From Haloarcula litorea (lineage in GTDB: Archaea > Halobacteriota > Halobacteria > Halobacteriales > Haloarculaceae), in contig NZ_CP119779.1 in assembly GCF_029338195.1 (NCBI RefSeq), positions 1,178,001-1,242,000 on the forward strand: a stretch of DNA of 64,000 nt. The letters run 5' to 3'. A model generated the notes under the pieces. It searched no databases, had not been told where the DNA came from, and saw only the letters and a list, made by a program, of their open reading frames with translations. The position numbers and the translations under genes were made by a program. Below are positions 7,518 through 17,333 of this stretch, in pieces. Position 1 is the first letter of the stretch. Every line of letters starts with the position of its first letter.

Positions 7518-9104
7518 ATGAAGGTACTCGTCACGGACCCCATCGCCGACGCGGGCCTCGCACGCCTGCGCGAGGCGGGCTACGAGGTCGAGACAGCCTA
7601 CGACGTCGAGGGCGACGCGCTGCTCGACGCGGTCGCCGACGCCCACGGCCTCATCGTCCGCTCGGGGACGGAGGTCACGGAGGAGGTACTTGCCGCCGCC
7701 GAGAACCTCGTCATCGTCGGCCGGGCCGGCATCGGCGTCGACAACATCGACATCGAGGCCGCCACGGACCACGGCGTCATCGTCGCCAACGCCCCGGAGG
7801 GCAACGTCCGGGCCGCCGCGGAACACAGCGTCGCGATGGCCTTCGCCACCGCCCGTTCCATCCCGCAGGCCCACAACCTGCTGAAACAGGGCCAGTGGGC
7901 GAAGAGTGAGTTCCTCGGCACCGAGGTCAACAACAAGACTCTCGGCGTGGTGGGCTTCGGCCGCGTCGGCCAGGAGGTGGCCAAGCGGCTGGGCAACCTG
8001 GGGATGGACATCGTCACGTTCGACCCCTACATCAGCGAGGAGCGCGCGAAGCAGTTCGGTGCCGACCTCGTCGACGACCTCGAGGACTGTCTCGCGAGAG
8101 CGGACTTCGTCACCATCCACACGCCGCTGACCTCGGAGACCGAGAACATGATCGGCGAGGAGGAGCTCGCCCAGCTCGAGGGCGGCTACGTCGTCAACTG
8201 CGCCCGCGGCGGCATCGTCGACGAGCCGGCGCTGGCCGAGGCCGTCGAGGACGGCATCCTCAAGGGCGCGGCCCTGGACGTCTTCGGCGAGGAGCCCCTG
8301 CCCGAGGACAGCCCGCTGCTCGACGTCGAGGACGTCATCGTCACGCCCCACCTGGGCGCGTCCACGGAGGCCGCCCAGGAGAACGTCGCCACGTCGACGG
8401 CCGATCAGGTGGTCGCCGCGTTCAACGGCGAGCCGGTCGCAAACGCCCTGAACGCCCCGTCGCTGGACGAGGCGACCTTCGACCGCGTCGCCCCGTACCT
8501 CGACCTGGCCGACACCGCCGGCCGCATCGCGGTCCAGCTGTTCGACGGCCACATGTCCTCCGTCGAGGTGACCTACGCCGGCGACATCGCACAGGAGGAC
8601 GTCGAGTACGTCACCGCGAGCGCGCTGAAGGGCGTGTTCGCGCCGTCGGAACTGCAGGTCAACGCCGTCAACGCCCCCCAGATCGCCGAGGAGCGGGGCA
8701 TCGACGTCACCGAGTCCAAGACCAGCACCGCGCGGGACTACCAGAGCCTCATCACCGTCACCGTCTCGGACGGCGCGGAGTCGGTCTCGGTCCGCGGGAC
8801 CCAGTTCGGCGACGACGAGGCCCGCATCGTCAGCATCGACGACCACCGCATCGAGGCCGTCCCGCACGGGCACATGCTCGTCGTCCGCAACAAGGACGAG
8901 CCGGGCACCATCGGCTTCGTGGGGACGGTGCTTGGCGAACACGACATCAACATCGCCGGGATGTTCAACAGCCGGGAGGTCGTCGGCGGGGAGGCCCTGT
9001 CGGTGTACAACCTCGACGAGCCCCCGACCGCCGAGGTGACCGAGCGGCTGAACGCCGACGACCGCATCATCTCGACGACCTACGTCGCACTCGGCGACGA
9101 GTAG
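7518..9104 (+). CDS. serA: D-3-phosphoglycerate dehydrogenase
   Basis: A 528-residue enzyme oxidising 3-phosphoglycerate to 3-phosphohydroxypyruvate, the first step of serine synthesis. The NAD-binding motif GVVGFGRVGQEVAKRLG, the catalytic-site stretch VVNCARGGIVDE and the histidine in VIVTPHLGAST identify the D-2-hydroxyacid dehydrogenase core. An intervening (ASB) domain and a C-terminal ACT domain (LVVRNKDEPGTIGFVGTVLG) complete the long form, so allosteric control by serine is plausible. The start MKVLVTDPIAD matches the family and the TATA box. It stands alone as a transcription unit. Confidence 0.95.
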   Translation: MKVLVTDPIADAGLARLREAGYEVETAYDVEGDALLDAVADAHGLIVRSGTEVTEEVLAAAENLVIVGRAGIGVDNIDIEAATDHGVIVANAPEGNVRAAAEHSVAMAFATARSIPQAHNLLKQGQWAKSEFLGTEVNNKTLGVVGFGRVGQEVAKRLGNLGMDIVTFDPYISEERAKQFGADLVDDLEDCLARADFVTIHTPLTSETENMIGEEELAQLEGGYVVNCARGGIVDEPALAEAVEDGILKGAALDVFGEEPLPEDSPLLDVEDVIVTPHLGASTEAAQENVATSTADQVVAAFNGEPVANALNAPSLDEATFDRVAPYLDLADTAGRIAVQLFDGHMSSVEVTYAGDIAQEDVEYVTASALKGVFAPSELQVNAVNAPQIAEERGIDVTESKTSTARDYQSLITVTVSDGAESVSVRGTQFGDDEARIVSIDDHRIEAVPHGHMLVVRNKDEPGTIGFVGTVLGEHDINIAGMFNSREVVGGEALSVYNLDEPPTAEVTERLNADDRIISTTYVALGDE

Positions 9105-9182
9105 GCGACCGTTCTCGGCGGCGGTCCTCCGATGGGAACCGTTATCCGTGGGGATAGACAGCATCCAGTAACTGGTGGTGGT

Positions 9183-11018
9183 ATGGGAGACGCCGACACC
9201 CGCTACCGGGTCCTGTTCGCCGACGGTGATCGGCGACTGGACGACCTGGGCGGGGCACTGACAGAGCACGGATTCGACGTGACCCGTGGCCCCGGCGCGG
9301 ACACGCTCGCCGGGACCGATACCGACGGGTACGACCTTGTGGTCGTCCCGCACGACGAGACGACGGAGCCGTCCGTCGACGGCGTGGCCGGCGTCCGGGC
9401 GGCGCTGTCGGCCGTCGACTGTCCGGTGGTCCTGTACGCCGTCGGCTACCCGGGGGCCGACGTCGCGGCCGACGCGATGGACGCCGGCGCGGCGGACGCG
9501 GTGTTCGTCCCGCCACGCCGGGGGGAGCTGCTGGCGACGCGGTTCCGCCGTGTGGCGGCGGACGACGAGGCGCTCGGCGACCGCGAACGCGCCCTCGACG
9601 ACTTCTTCGAACACTTCCCCGAGGACGTGTTCGTCAAGGACGCCGCCGGGCGGTTCGCCGTCGGGAGCCACGAGACGACCGAGCCACAGGGGTACGACCG
9701 CGAGCAGCTGCGGGGACTGACCGACTACGAGATGTTCCCGCCCGACCTCGCCGACGCCCTCTACGAACAGGAGCGGCGCATCCGCGAGGAGGAAGACCCC
9801 GAGATCAACGTCGTCGAGCACTACACGGAAGACGGCGAGGAGCGGTGGGTCTCCTCGACGAAGGTCCCCCGGTACGACGACGACGGCGAGGTGGTCGGGA
9901 TCGTCGGCAACGCCCGCGACGTGACGCGACTGCGCCGGCGCGAGCGGCTGGTCGCCCGCCTCCACGAGGCCAGTCGGGACCTGATGCACGCCGCGACCAG
10001 GCCCGACGTCGCCCGCGAGGCGACGGCGCTGTCGGCGGACCTCTCGGGCCTCCCGACCGGGCAGGTGGTGCTGTACGACGGGACCACGCTCCGACCGACC
10101 GACGGCCGGGCACCGGACGTGTTCGAGCGCCACGAGCGGTGGTTCTGGCGGGCCTTCGAGACCGGCGAGGCACAGTACGTCGCGACCGACGCCGACGGCC
10201 GGGCGACACAGACCGACACCGCCGACCCGGAGGAGATCGACGCGGTCGTGCTCCCGCTCGGGGACCACGGGGCGCTGGGGATGCGCGTCGTCGACGCCGT
10301 CGACGAGTTCACGCTGGACCTCGCCAACATCCTCGCGGCGACGGTGGCGGCGGCGCTGGACCGGGCCGGCCGCGAGCAGGAACTCCGCGAGCGCGAACGG
10401 GAGCTGCAGCGACAGAACGAGCGGTTAGAGGAGTTCGCGACGATGGTGAGCCACGACCTCCGGAACCCGCTGCAGGTGGCGCTCGGTGCCGTCGAGATGC
10501 TCGACGGCGACCCGGACCACGCCGAGCGCATCGAGACCGCCCTGGAACACATGGACCGGCTCGTCGACGAACTGCTGACGCTGGCTCGCCAGGGCGAGAT
10601 CGTCGGCGAGCGGGTCCCGGTCGACCTGACCGAGCTGGCGGAGACGGCGTGGGCGAACGTCGACGCGGGCGAGGCCACCCTGGAACTCGACGACCCCGGG
10701 CGGGTGGTCGCGGACGAGGATCGGCTCCGGGAACTGTTCGAGAACCTCTTCTGTGTCGTCCTGCGCAAGACCGACCGGGACGCGGTGACGGTCCGCGTCG
10801 GCCGGCTCGGGACCGACGGCATCTACATCGAACACGTCCACGGCTCGATCCCCACCGACGTCCACGACCCGCTCCCGACCCAGCCGCTGGACACCGACGA
10901 CTGGTCCGAGTACGGTCGCTACATCGTCTCGACCATCGCGGAGGCGTACGGGTGGGACGTGACCACGACCCACGGCGACCACGCCCGGTTCGAGATAACG
11001 GGGGTCGACGTGCGGTGA
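9183..11018 (+). CDS. PAS-GAF histidine kinase with degraded ATPase domain
   Basis: A 611-residue protein: receiver-like N-terminal domain (about 1-125), PAS domain (about 140-260), GAF-like domain (about 270-395) and HisKA with an intact H-box FATMVSHDLRNPL (His near 423). The expected ATPase motifs are missing. The N-box reads FENLFCVVLRK instead of an ENLLxNxxxH form, the G1 position reads EHVHGSIP, and the G2 glycine string is replaced by SEYGRYIVST. It may be a phosphotransfer or sensor partner lacking its own kinase activity. It overlaps the next kinase, which is its intact paralogue, by GTGA. A CCAGT-A-ACTGG palindrome (9165-9175) precedes the start. Confidence 0.85.
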   Translation: MGDADTRYRVLFADGDRRLDDLGGALTEHGFDVTRGPGADTLAGTDTDGYDLVVVPHDETTEPSVDGVAGVRAALSAVDCPVVLYAVGYPGADVAADAMDAGAADAVFVPPRRGELLATRFRRVAADDEALGDRERALDDFFEHFPEDVFVKDAAGRFAVGSHETTEPQGYDREQLRGLTDYEMFPPDLADALYEQERRIREEEDPEINVVEHYTEDGEERWVSSTKVPRYDDDGEVVGIVGNARDVTRLRRRERLVARLHEASRDLMHAATRPDVAREATALSADLSGLPTGQVVLYDGTTLRPTDGRAPDVFERHERWFWRAFETGEAQYVATDADGRATQTDTADPEEIDAVVLPLGDHGALGMRVVDAVDEFTLDLANILAATVAAALDRAGREQELRERERELQRQNERLEEFATMVSHDLRNPLQVALGAVEMLDGDPDHAERIETALEHMDRLVDELLTLARQGEIVGERVPVDLTELAETAWANVDAGEATLELDDPGRVVADEDRLRELFENLFCVVLRKTDRDAVTVRVGRLGTDGIYIEHVHGSIPTDVHDPLPTQPLDTDDWSEYGRYIVSTIAEAYGWDVTTTHGDHARFEITGVDVR

Positions 11019-12862
11019 CGGACGACCTCGCCGTCACCTGCGTCGACCCGGACGGGCGGCTCGCCCCCGTGGTCGGGGCGCTCCGGGACCGGCCGGCGAT
11101 CACCGTCGCCGTCGTCGACGACGTGGGCGGCGTCGCCGGCACCGACCCCGACTGCTGTGTCCTGTTGCACGCGCCCTCGACGGCGTCGCTGTCGGCCGTC
11201 GACGGCCTCGCGGCCCTCGATCGGCTGCGGACCGCCCACCCGGACTGTCCCGCGGCGGTGTACGCACCCGACCCGGACTCGATGCCGACCACGACCCGGG
11301 CGTTCACCCACGAGGTCCTCGACCGCGGCGGCGACGCGGCGATGGCGATGGCTCCCGAACGCGAGGACCTCATCGTCCGGCGAATCGAGCAGGTCGCGGG
11401 CCGCGAGCGGCACTTCCAGTCCGACGACGACCTGCTGGAGTCGCTGCTGGAGTCGTTCCCCCACCAGATCTTCATCAAGGACGACGCCGGCCGGTTCGCC
11501 GACGTCAGCGCCGTCACCGCCGACGAGTACGGGTTCGACCGCGAGCAGCTGCGCGGCCTGACCGACTACGAACTGCTCCCGCGGACGCTGGCCGCGGAGC
11601 TCTACGAGGAGGAACAGGAGATCATGGCCTCCGGCGAACCGGTGCTCAACAAGGTCGAGCACTTCGTCGACGAGTCGGGCCACAGCCGCTGGGTCTCGAC
11701 GACGAAGGCCCCCCGGTACGACGAGGCGGGCGCGGTCGCCGGTATCGTCGGCGGGACCCGCGAGGTGACGGCGGAGAAGCGCCACGAACACATGGTCAGG
11801 GCCGTCCACGAGGCCAGCCGGGACCTCGTCCACGCGAAAGACCGGACGGAGGTCGGCGAGGTGACCGTCGCCATCGCCGAGAACGTCCCGGCCCTGCCCC
11901 GCGTCCAGATCGCGCTGGCCGACGAGGCCGGCGACGGGCTCGACCCCGTCGACAGCGTCGAGGACCGCGACGTCTACCGCCAGTACGCCGAGTGGTACGA
12001 CGCCGCCTACGAGCGGGGCACCGACCTGTTCGTCGTCGACGGCGGCGACGACGCCGTCGCGTCCTTCGACGCAGCCCAGCGCCCGGTGGCGGCCCTGCTC
12101 CCGGTCGGCGACCACGGCGTCTTCGGCGTGACGACCGGCGAGGGGACCGTCGACGAGTTCACGCTGGACCTGTCGCGCATCCTCGCCGCCAACGTCGAGG
12201 GGGCGCTGGACCGGGCGGCCCGCGAGCGGGAACTGGAGCGGCAAAACGAGCGGTTGGAGGAGTTCGCCAGCATCGTCAGTCACGATCTCCGAAACCCCCT
12301 GTCGGTCGCCAGCGCCTACGTCGAACTCGCGAAGGACGACCCACAGCGGATCTACCTGGAGAAGGCCGACGACGCCCTCGACCGGATGGGTCAGCTCACC
12401 GACGAACTGCTCACCCTCGCGAAGAAGGGGCAGGCCGTCGGCGACACCGAGCCGGTCCGGCTGTCGGCCGCGCTCCGGGAGGCCCGCGAGACCGTCGCGG
12501 ACCCGGCGCTGACCGTCCGGACGGGCGACCTCGGCACCGTCGTCGCCGACCGCTCGCGGCTGGTCGAGCTGCTGGAGAACCTCCTCCGGAACTGCCTCGA
12601 CCACGCCGCGACCGACGGCGAGGTGACGGTCACGGTCGAACCGCTGCCGGAGGGGTTCGCCGTCGCCGACGACGGCCCGGGGGTCCCCGAGTCCGAGCGC
12701 GAGGCGGTCTTCGAGATGGGGTACACCGACAGCGACGACGGCACCGGCTACGGGCTGTACATCGTCGAGACCATCGCCCGGGCGCACGGCTGGTCGGTCC
12801 GGGTCACGGAGAGCGAGGCGGGCGGCGCGCGCTTCGAGTTCACCGGCGTCGACGCGACCTAG
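11015..12862 (+). CDS. PAS-GAF sensor histidine kinase (intact paralogue)
   Basis: A 615-residue kinase starting with GTG, overlapping the stop of the preceding paralogue by four bases. Same order: receiver-like domain, PAS (SFPHQIFIKDDAGRF onward), GAF-like, HisKA (FASIVSHDLRNPL, His near 422) and a complete HATPase domain with LLENLLRNCLDHA, VADDGPGVP and GTGYGLYIVETIARAHG. Segments such as FDREQLRGLTDYE are nearly identical to the upstream copy, showing a tandem duplication. No membrane segments are seen, so it is a soluble sensor. No response-regulator gene is adjacent. Its stop shares CTAG with a convergent small gene. Confidence 0.9.
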   Translation: MTDDLAVTCVDPDGRLAPVVGALRDRPAITVAVVDDVGGVAGTDPDCCVLLHAPSTASLSAVDGLAALDRLRTAHPDCPAAVYAPDPDSMPTTTRAFTHEVLDRGGDAAMAMAPEREDLIVRRIEQVAGRERHFQSDDDLLESLLESFPHQIFIKDDAGRFADVSAVTADEYGFDREQLRGLTDYELLPRTLAAELYEEEQEIMASGEPVLNKVEHFVDESGHSRWVSTTKAPRYDEAGAVAGIVGGTREVTAEKRHEHMVRAVHEASRDLVHAKDRTEVGEVTVAIAENVPALPRVQIALADEAGDGLDPVDSVEDRDVYRQYAEWYDAAYERGTDLFVVDGGDDAVASFDAAQRPVAALLPVGDHGVFGVTTGEGTVDEFTLDLSRILAANVEGALDRAARERELERQNERLEEFASIVSHDLRNPLSVASAYVELAKDDPQRIYLEKADDALDRMGQLTDELLTLAKKGQAVGDTEPVRLSAALREARETVADPALTVRTGDLGTVVADRSRLVELLENLLRNCLDHAATDGEVTVTVEPLPEGFAVADDGPGVPESEREAVFEMGYTDSDDGTGYGLYIVETIARAHGWSVRVTESEAGGARFEFTGVDAT

Positions 12863-13065
12863 CGCTCCGCCAGCAGTCGCTCGTAGCGGTCCACGACCGC
12901 CTGCCGACGCTCGCGTTCGCGTTCCAGCTCCGCCTCCAGCGCGGCGACCCGACAGCGCAACGCGGCGACCCGGAGGCGGGTCACGGTGACCGACGGGCGG
13001 GTCCGCGGGCTGGGATCGATCGACGGCGACGGGGGCGTCGCCACTGGCGTGGTTCGAGTGGGCAT
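12859..13065 (-). CDS. Small coiled-coil protein
   Basis: A 68-residue protein starting MPTRTTPVATPPSPSIDPSP. The second half is a heptad-rich helix (RVAALRCRVAALEAELERER, then RQAVVDRYERLLAER) that should form a coiled coil, so it may dimerise or bind a partner. It lies downstream of polC on the same strand and tail-to-tail with the kinase gene, sharing CTAG at the stops. No family was recognised with certainty. Confidence 0.6.
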   Translation of the reverse strand: MPTRTTPVATPPSPSIDPSPRTRPSVTVTRLRVAALRCRVAALEAELERERERRQAVVDRYERLLAER

Positions 13066-13138
13066 ACCACACACCAGCGCCCACACCGACAAAAGCACCC
13101 ATCGGACGACCGTCTGACGCCCGTCGTCCGCGCGCCGA

Positions 13139-16100
13139 CTACATGAAGTCCGCGATGCCGGACTGCTTGTTGTGGTCGTTCTCGAAGACGGACTCGATGG
13201 ACCGCTCGAGGATCTTCAGCCGCTGTTTCGTGTAGTCGCGGGCCCCGAACTCCTCGGCGACGCGGATGGCCGTGTCGATGTACTTGTTGACCGACCCCTC
13301 GTGGACGGTGAGGTTCACGCGGCCGCCACACTCCCGGCAGTCGCCGGTCAGGGGCATCCGCCGGTAGGACTCCCCGCAGTCCAGACAGCGCACCTCCTGG
13401 CGGGAGAACGCCCGGAGGTTCCCGATCAGGTCCGGCAGGAAGTGGTACTCGATGATGCGCTCGGCGACGTCGGACTCGACGACGGCCCGCAGCTTCCGGG
13501 AGATCGACAGCTGGGCGTCCATCTTGTCCTCCATCGACCCCAGCGTCTTGTACGCCGAGAGGTCCGGCCCGGCCGCGATGTCCGTCGTGTCGTGGGTGTG
13601 CCGGAAGTCCGTGTACTCCCGGTCGGTCCCCAGCGTCTCCTCGGCGATGGTCATGATCTCCTCGACCTCGGCGGGGTCGGTCAGCTCCCGGGTCGCCTCG
13701 TAGAAATCCCGGGGGTACCGCTCCATAATGTCCATATTGTGGGCCTCGTCGTCGATCTCGCTGGGGTCGATGCGCGAGGACATCACCAGCGGCGCGTCCA
13801 TCTGACCGCCGCGCTTGTCGGGGAGGTACTTCTTGCTGAAGTTGAGCAGGCCGTCCATCAGGAGCATCACGCAGTCCTCGTCGCCGTCGCAGTTGCGCCG
13901 TTTCGCGGCGTGAAAGTACGGATGCGCGTAGCCGACCGCCGCCGTCGTGAACCCGACGACTCTGCCGACCGTCGCCGCGCTGGTGTGTGGGGCCATCCCG
14001 AAGACGAGTTCCCCGACCAGGTCCTCGCGGTCGTCGAGGTCGTAGTACGGCTCCAGCCCGTAGTACTGCTCGAGCAGGTCGTCGACGAAGGCGGCGGTCT
14101 TGAGCATGTGCTCGGCCGCGCCGTCCGAGAGCACCACGTCCTGGACCTTCAGCTCGACCAGCTGGTCGTCGTGGCGCAGCGGGTCGCCGTGGACGTCCGT
14201 CTCGTAGCCGAGGTGGCGCAGGCGCTCGGGCTCGACGTCGAGTTCGGCGGGCCGGACCGCCGTCACGGGGAGGTCGGTCATATCGTAGCGGACGGTGCCG
14301 TCCTTGAACGACGAGACGCCGTGTTTCGCCCGGAGGACGCCCTTCTCCATCGGCTCGGGCAGTTTCTCCTCGGAGGAGAGCCCCTTGACCGCTTTCAGCG
14401 TGTCGAAGGCCGTCTCGCGCTCGCCGACGGCCTGCAGGGCCTCCCGGTAGGTCCGCTGGAGGTCCAGCTCCTTCGTCTGGGTCGGGGAGGCCAGCGTCTC
14501 GCAGCGGTCACACTCCGCGCGGCCGGACTCGTCGGGCTCGACCTCCGCCTCGCAGTCCGGACAGACGTACACCGTCTCGGCGACGGCGTCGCAGTCGGGA
14601 CAGCGGGCCTCGTGGGTCTCGGTCCCGCAGTCGGGACAGCGGCGGCGGGCCACCTCGGCGTCGACCCGGCCCGGCGTCTCGCTCATCGAGTCCGCGTGCT
14701 TGGTGGCCTCGGCGACCGACCGCTGGGCACCGCCGGCCTCGCCGATGGGGTAGAGCGTGTGGACCGCCGGCGAGAGGTCCCGGCGTTCCGACTTCTCCGG
14801 GCGGCCCATCCGGTTGCCGATCCGCGTGGGAGCCCGCTCGCGGACCTCGAACGGCGCGATCTCGTTGACGGCCTCGACGGCGTTGCGGCCCGCCGTCTCG
14901 CCCAGTTCGTCGTCGACGTAGCCGATGGCGTCGCTGGCCTCCTGCTCGCCGTAGGTGCGGGCGTGGTCAGAGAGGTCCTCGGGGTCCCAGTCCCGGTCGA
15001 GGGACCGATCGAACCCGAGCGTCCGGACCAGCGGCACCCAGTCGGGGACGATCAGCCGGTCGTCGGCCCGGGTGTGCTCGACGAGGAGGTGTTCGAGCGC
15101 GGTCTCGACCGGTCCGGTCCGCGGGAGGACGAGCTCGCCGTCGGGAACCGCCGCGTCGTCGCCGCCCTCCACCACGGCCCCGTCCGCGGCGGCGACCTCC
15201 CCCCGCTCGACCGCGTCGGCCAGCGCCGTGAACTGCTCGACGGTCACGTCGTGCCAGAGGTAGGTGTACGCCGGGTGCAGCGGCGCGTCGTACTCCGTGG
15301 CCCAGTGCAACGCCTCGTCGGCGCTGGGGTCGGCGAGGTCGACGGCCGGGTCGTCCCGCATCGCCTGCACGTCCGCGCCAGCGGCGGCGAGGTCCTGCTC
15401 CCACCACTCGACGGTGTAGGAGGCCGGCGCGAGCGGGTGGTTGTTCTCGACGAACTCCCCGTAGTTGACGAGGTACTCGCCCAGATCGAGGATCTTCTCG
15501 ACGCCGTTCCTGACTTCGAGGGCCTCTTCGGGGTCGTCGATGCGGCGGACCTCGCCGTTGGCGAGGCGCACGGTGGGCCCCTCGATGGTGTCGACGGGGA
15601 CGACGCCGGCGGCCTTCCCGGGCCGCTCGGTCTTGATCTGGGTGCCGGTCGCGAGGAAGTCGTCGACGAGGTGCATCGTCGCCGGGTGGACTCCCGCGGT
15701 CGCGAACCCGTGGTTGCGCGCCCGGCCGTACCGCAGGCGGAAGCCGCCCGGCTTCGAGGGGTGGGAGAACACCGGCCGGCCGGCGATGAGGTCCCGGAGG
15801 TACTTCTTGGCGGGGTCGACGCGGGGCGGCCCCGACCGCTCGGGTTCGTCCGCCGTGTCGTCGCTGTCCGCGTCCCCGGCGTCCTCGTCCTCGCCGTCTT
15901 CGCCGCCCTCGTCGTCCTCGGCCTCGCTCTCACCGATGGTCCCGTCGATGAGGTCCTGGAGCCACGGCCAGTCGACCTCCTCGAGGTCGCGGGTGTACCG
16001 CTGGATCTTCGGGGCCTTCAGCGCGATCCCCTCCGCGAGAACGAGGCACATCCCTCCGCGGGCGGCGTTGGAGTCGACCCGTTCGAGGTCCCGGTAGCCC

Positions 16101-16771
16101 GACACCTCCTCGTCGCCGGTCGCCTCCCCGTCCAGCATGATCGGCATGTGCTCGGCGATGAACTTCGACTCCTTCTCCTTGGGCGTGTACTGGAGCCCGG
16201 TCTCCTGGTCGTAGAGGTCGATCTCCTCCGCGTAGCGGCCGATCTCGTCGTCGCGGGCCTTGTACTGGTCGATGCCAAGCAGTGCGCGGGCGTAGTCCGC
16301 GACCAGCACGGAGAGGGCCTGTGCGGTCCCGCCGGCCGAGCGGATCGGGCCGGCGTAGTAGACGTTGATGAACTCCGTCCCGTCGTCGTTCTGAAGCAGC
16401 TCCACGCGGTCGATCCCCTCGATGGGGGCGGCGACCACGCCCTCGGTCAGCAGGGCGACGGCGGTCCTGACCGCGCCCTCGACCTTCCCCTCGCGGGTGT
16501 CGTAGTCGCCGACGCTGCCGTCGACGAAGTCCTCGACCAGCTCCAACGCGGCCTCCTCGCGGGACATCTCCCCCTCCAGCTCCCGCACCCGCTCGGCGAC
16601 CCCCTCGATCCCGAGGATGTTCTCGACGCGGTCGGCCATGTCCCGAGCGGTCGGGATCTCGACCTCGGGCTCGGGGTCGCCGCCGCGCTTGCGAGCCCGC
16701 CCGGCGACGTCCATCGCTCGGTCGAGTTCCGTCTCCAGCCGGTCGAAGTACTGTTCGTCGGCCTCCCGCAT
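13139..16771 (-). CDS. polC: DNA polymerase II (PolD) large subunit DP2
   Basis: A 1210-residue catalytic subunit of the archaeal replicative polymerase PolD. The acidic active-site region NCDGDEDCVMLLMDGLLNF sits near residue 958, followed by KKYLPDKRGGQMDAPL. A cysteine-rich zinc region lies around 705-755 and another near 1130 (CLDCGESYRRM, then GDCRECGG). The last residues, KQSGIADFM, form a PIP-like box for PCNA binding. An acidic linker typical of halophiles lies near 280-320. No intein is present. The gene begins directly at the end of the PPC-domain gene, implying one transcript. The small subunit is not in the window. Confidence 0.97.
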   Translation of the reverse strand: MREADEQYFDRLETELDRAMDVAGRARKRGGDPEPEVEIPTARDMADRVENILGIEGVAERVRELEGEMSREEAALELVEDFVDGSVGDYDTREGKVEGAVRTAVALLTEGVVAAPIEGIDRVELLQNDDGTEFINVYYAGPIRSAGGTAQALSVLVADYARALLGIDQYKARDDEIGRYAEEIDLYDQETGLQYTPKEKESKFIAEHMPIMLDGEATGDEEVSGYRDLERVDSNAARGGMCLVLAEGIALKAPKIQRYTRDLEEVDWPWLQDLIDGTIGESEAEDDEGGEDGEDEDAGDADSDDTADEPERSGPPRVDPAKKYLRDLIAGRPVFSHPSKPGGFRLRYGRARNHGFATAGVHPATMHLVDDFLATGTQIKTERPGKAAGVVPVDTIEGPTVRLANGEVRRIDDPEEALEVRNGVEKILDLGEYLVNYGEFVENNHPLAPASYTVEWWEQDLAAAGADVQAMRDDPAVDLADPSADEALHWATEYDAPLHPAYTYLWHDVTVEQFTALADAVERGEVAAADGAVVEGGDDAAVPDGELVLPRTGPVETALEHLLVEHTRADDRLIVPDWVPLVRTLGFDRSLDRDWDPEDLSDHARTYGEQEASDAIGYVDDELGETAGRNAVEAVNEIAPFEVRERAPTRIGNRMGRPEKSERRDLSPAVHTLYPIGEAGGAQRSVAEATKHADSMSETPGRVDAEVARRRCPDCGTETHEARCPDCDAVAETVYVCPDCEAEVEPDESGRAECDRCETLASPTQTKELDLQRTYREALQAVGERETAFDTLKAVKGLSSEEKLPEPMEKGVLRAKHGVSSFKDGTVRYDMTDLPVTAVRPAELDVEPERLRHLGYETDVHGDPLRHDDQLVELKVQDVVLSDGAAEHMLKTAAFVDDLLEQYYGLEPYYDLDDREDLVGELVFGMAPHTSAATVGRVVGFTTAAVGYAHPYFHAAKRRNCDGDEDCVMLLMDGLLNFSKKYLPDKRGGQMDAPLVMSSRIDPSEIDDEAHNMDIMERYPRDFYEATRELTDPAEVEEIMTIAEETLGTDREYTDFRHTHDTTDIAAGPDLSAYKTLGSMEDKMDAQLSISRKLRAVVESDVAERIIEYHFLPDLIGNLRAFSRQEVRCLDCGESYRRMPLTGDCRECGGRVNLTVHEGSVNKYIDTAIRVAEEFGARDYTKQRLKILERSIESVFENDHNKQSGIADFM

Positions 16772-17194
16772 CTACGGCTCCCAGAGGTCCAGGTCCGTCG
16801 CGTCGTCGTGGTCGCGTTCGAGGCGCGTGTCGAACGCCCGGACGTACACCTCGCCGGCCCACACCGTCGCCGCGTTCAGGTGGCCCGCCAGCGCGGTCCC
16901 GTCGGGCCGCGAGCAGACGGCGTGGGTGTGGGCGAACCGCTCGCCGTCCAGCCAGGCGACGTTGCCGACGCAGGCCGCGACCTCCAGGGGCTCGTCGAAG
17001 GTGACGGCGTCGTACTCACAGCGGTCCTGGTCGTAGAACCACACCTCCGCGTCCTGCACCGCGCCGAGTCCGTAGAAGAAGGCCGCGTCGATGTCCTCGT
17101 CGTCGGCGAGTCCCTCGATCTCGCTCCGCCAGTCCGCGCCGTGGGCCAGTCGGCAGACGTACTCCGAGGCGGTGTCGACCTCCCGATAATCCAT
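16772..17194 (-). CDS. PPC (DUF296) domain protein
   Basis: A 140-residue protein of the plant-and-prokaryote-conserved domain family (COG1661). Typical features are the FFYGLGAVQDAEVWFYD strand pair and the GERFAHTHAVCSRPDGTALAGHL segment, in which histidines can bind metal. The family forms trimers; some members bind DNA, but function in archaea is unknown. Its stop codon is immediately followed by the ATG of polC, so the two are very likely cotranscribed. Confidence 0.88.
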   Translation of the reverse strand: MDYREVDTASEYVCRLAHGADWRSEIEGLADDEDIDAAFFYGLGAVQDAEVWFYDQDRCEYDAVTFDEPLEVAACVGNVAWLDGERFAHTHAVCSRPDGTALAGHLNAATVWAGEVYVRAFDTRLERDHDDATDLDLWEP

Positions 17195-17333
17195 ACAGGA
17201 TGGCGACGGCAGGCGGCGGCAAAAGCGTGTCGCCCTCCCCGGGGGAGACCGGTAGTCGCGCGGCTCCGTCCCGCGATCGCACACGCCCGCCACCGTCGGC
17301 AGGTACTTGCCGCGCAAGGCCGTCCGTGGGACT

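Noticed and set aside
13139-16771. Intein in the PolD large subunit
   Set aside because: Many haloarchaeal PolD genes carry one, but this protein has no splice-block or LAGLIDADG motifs and has the length expected without an intein.
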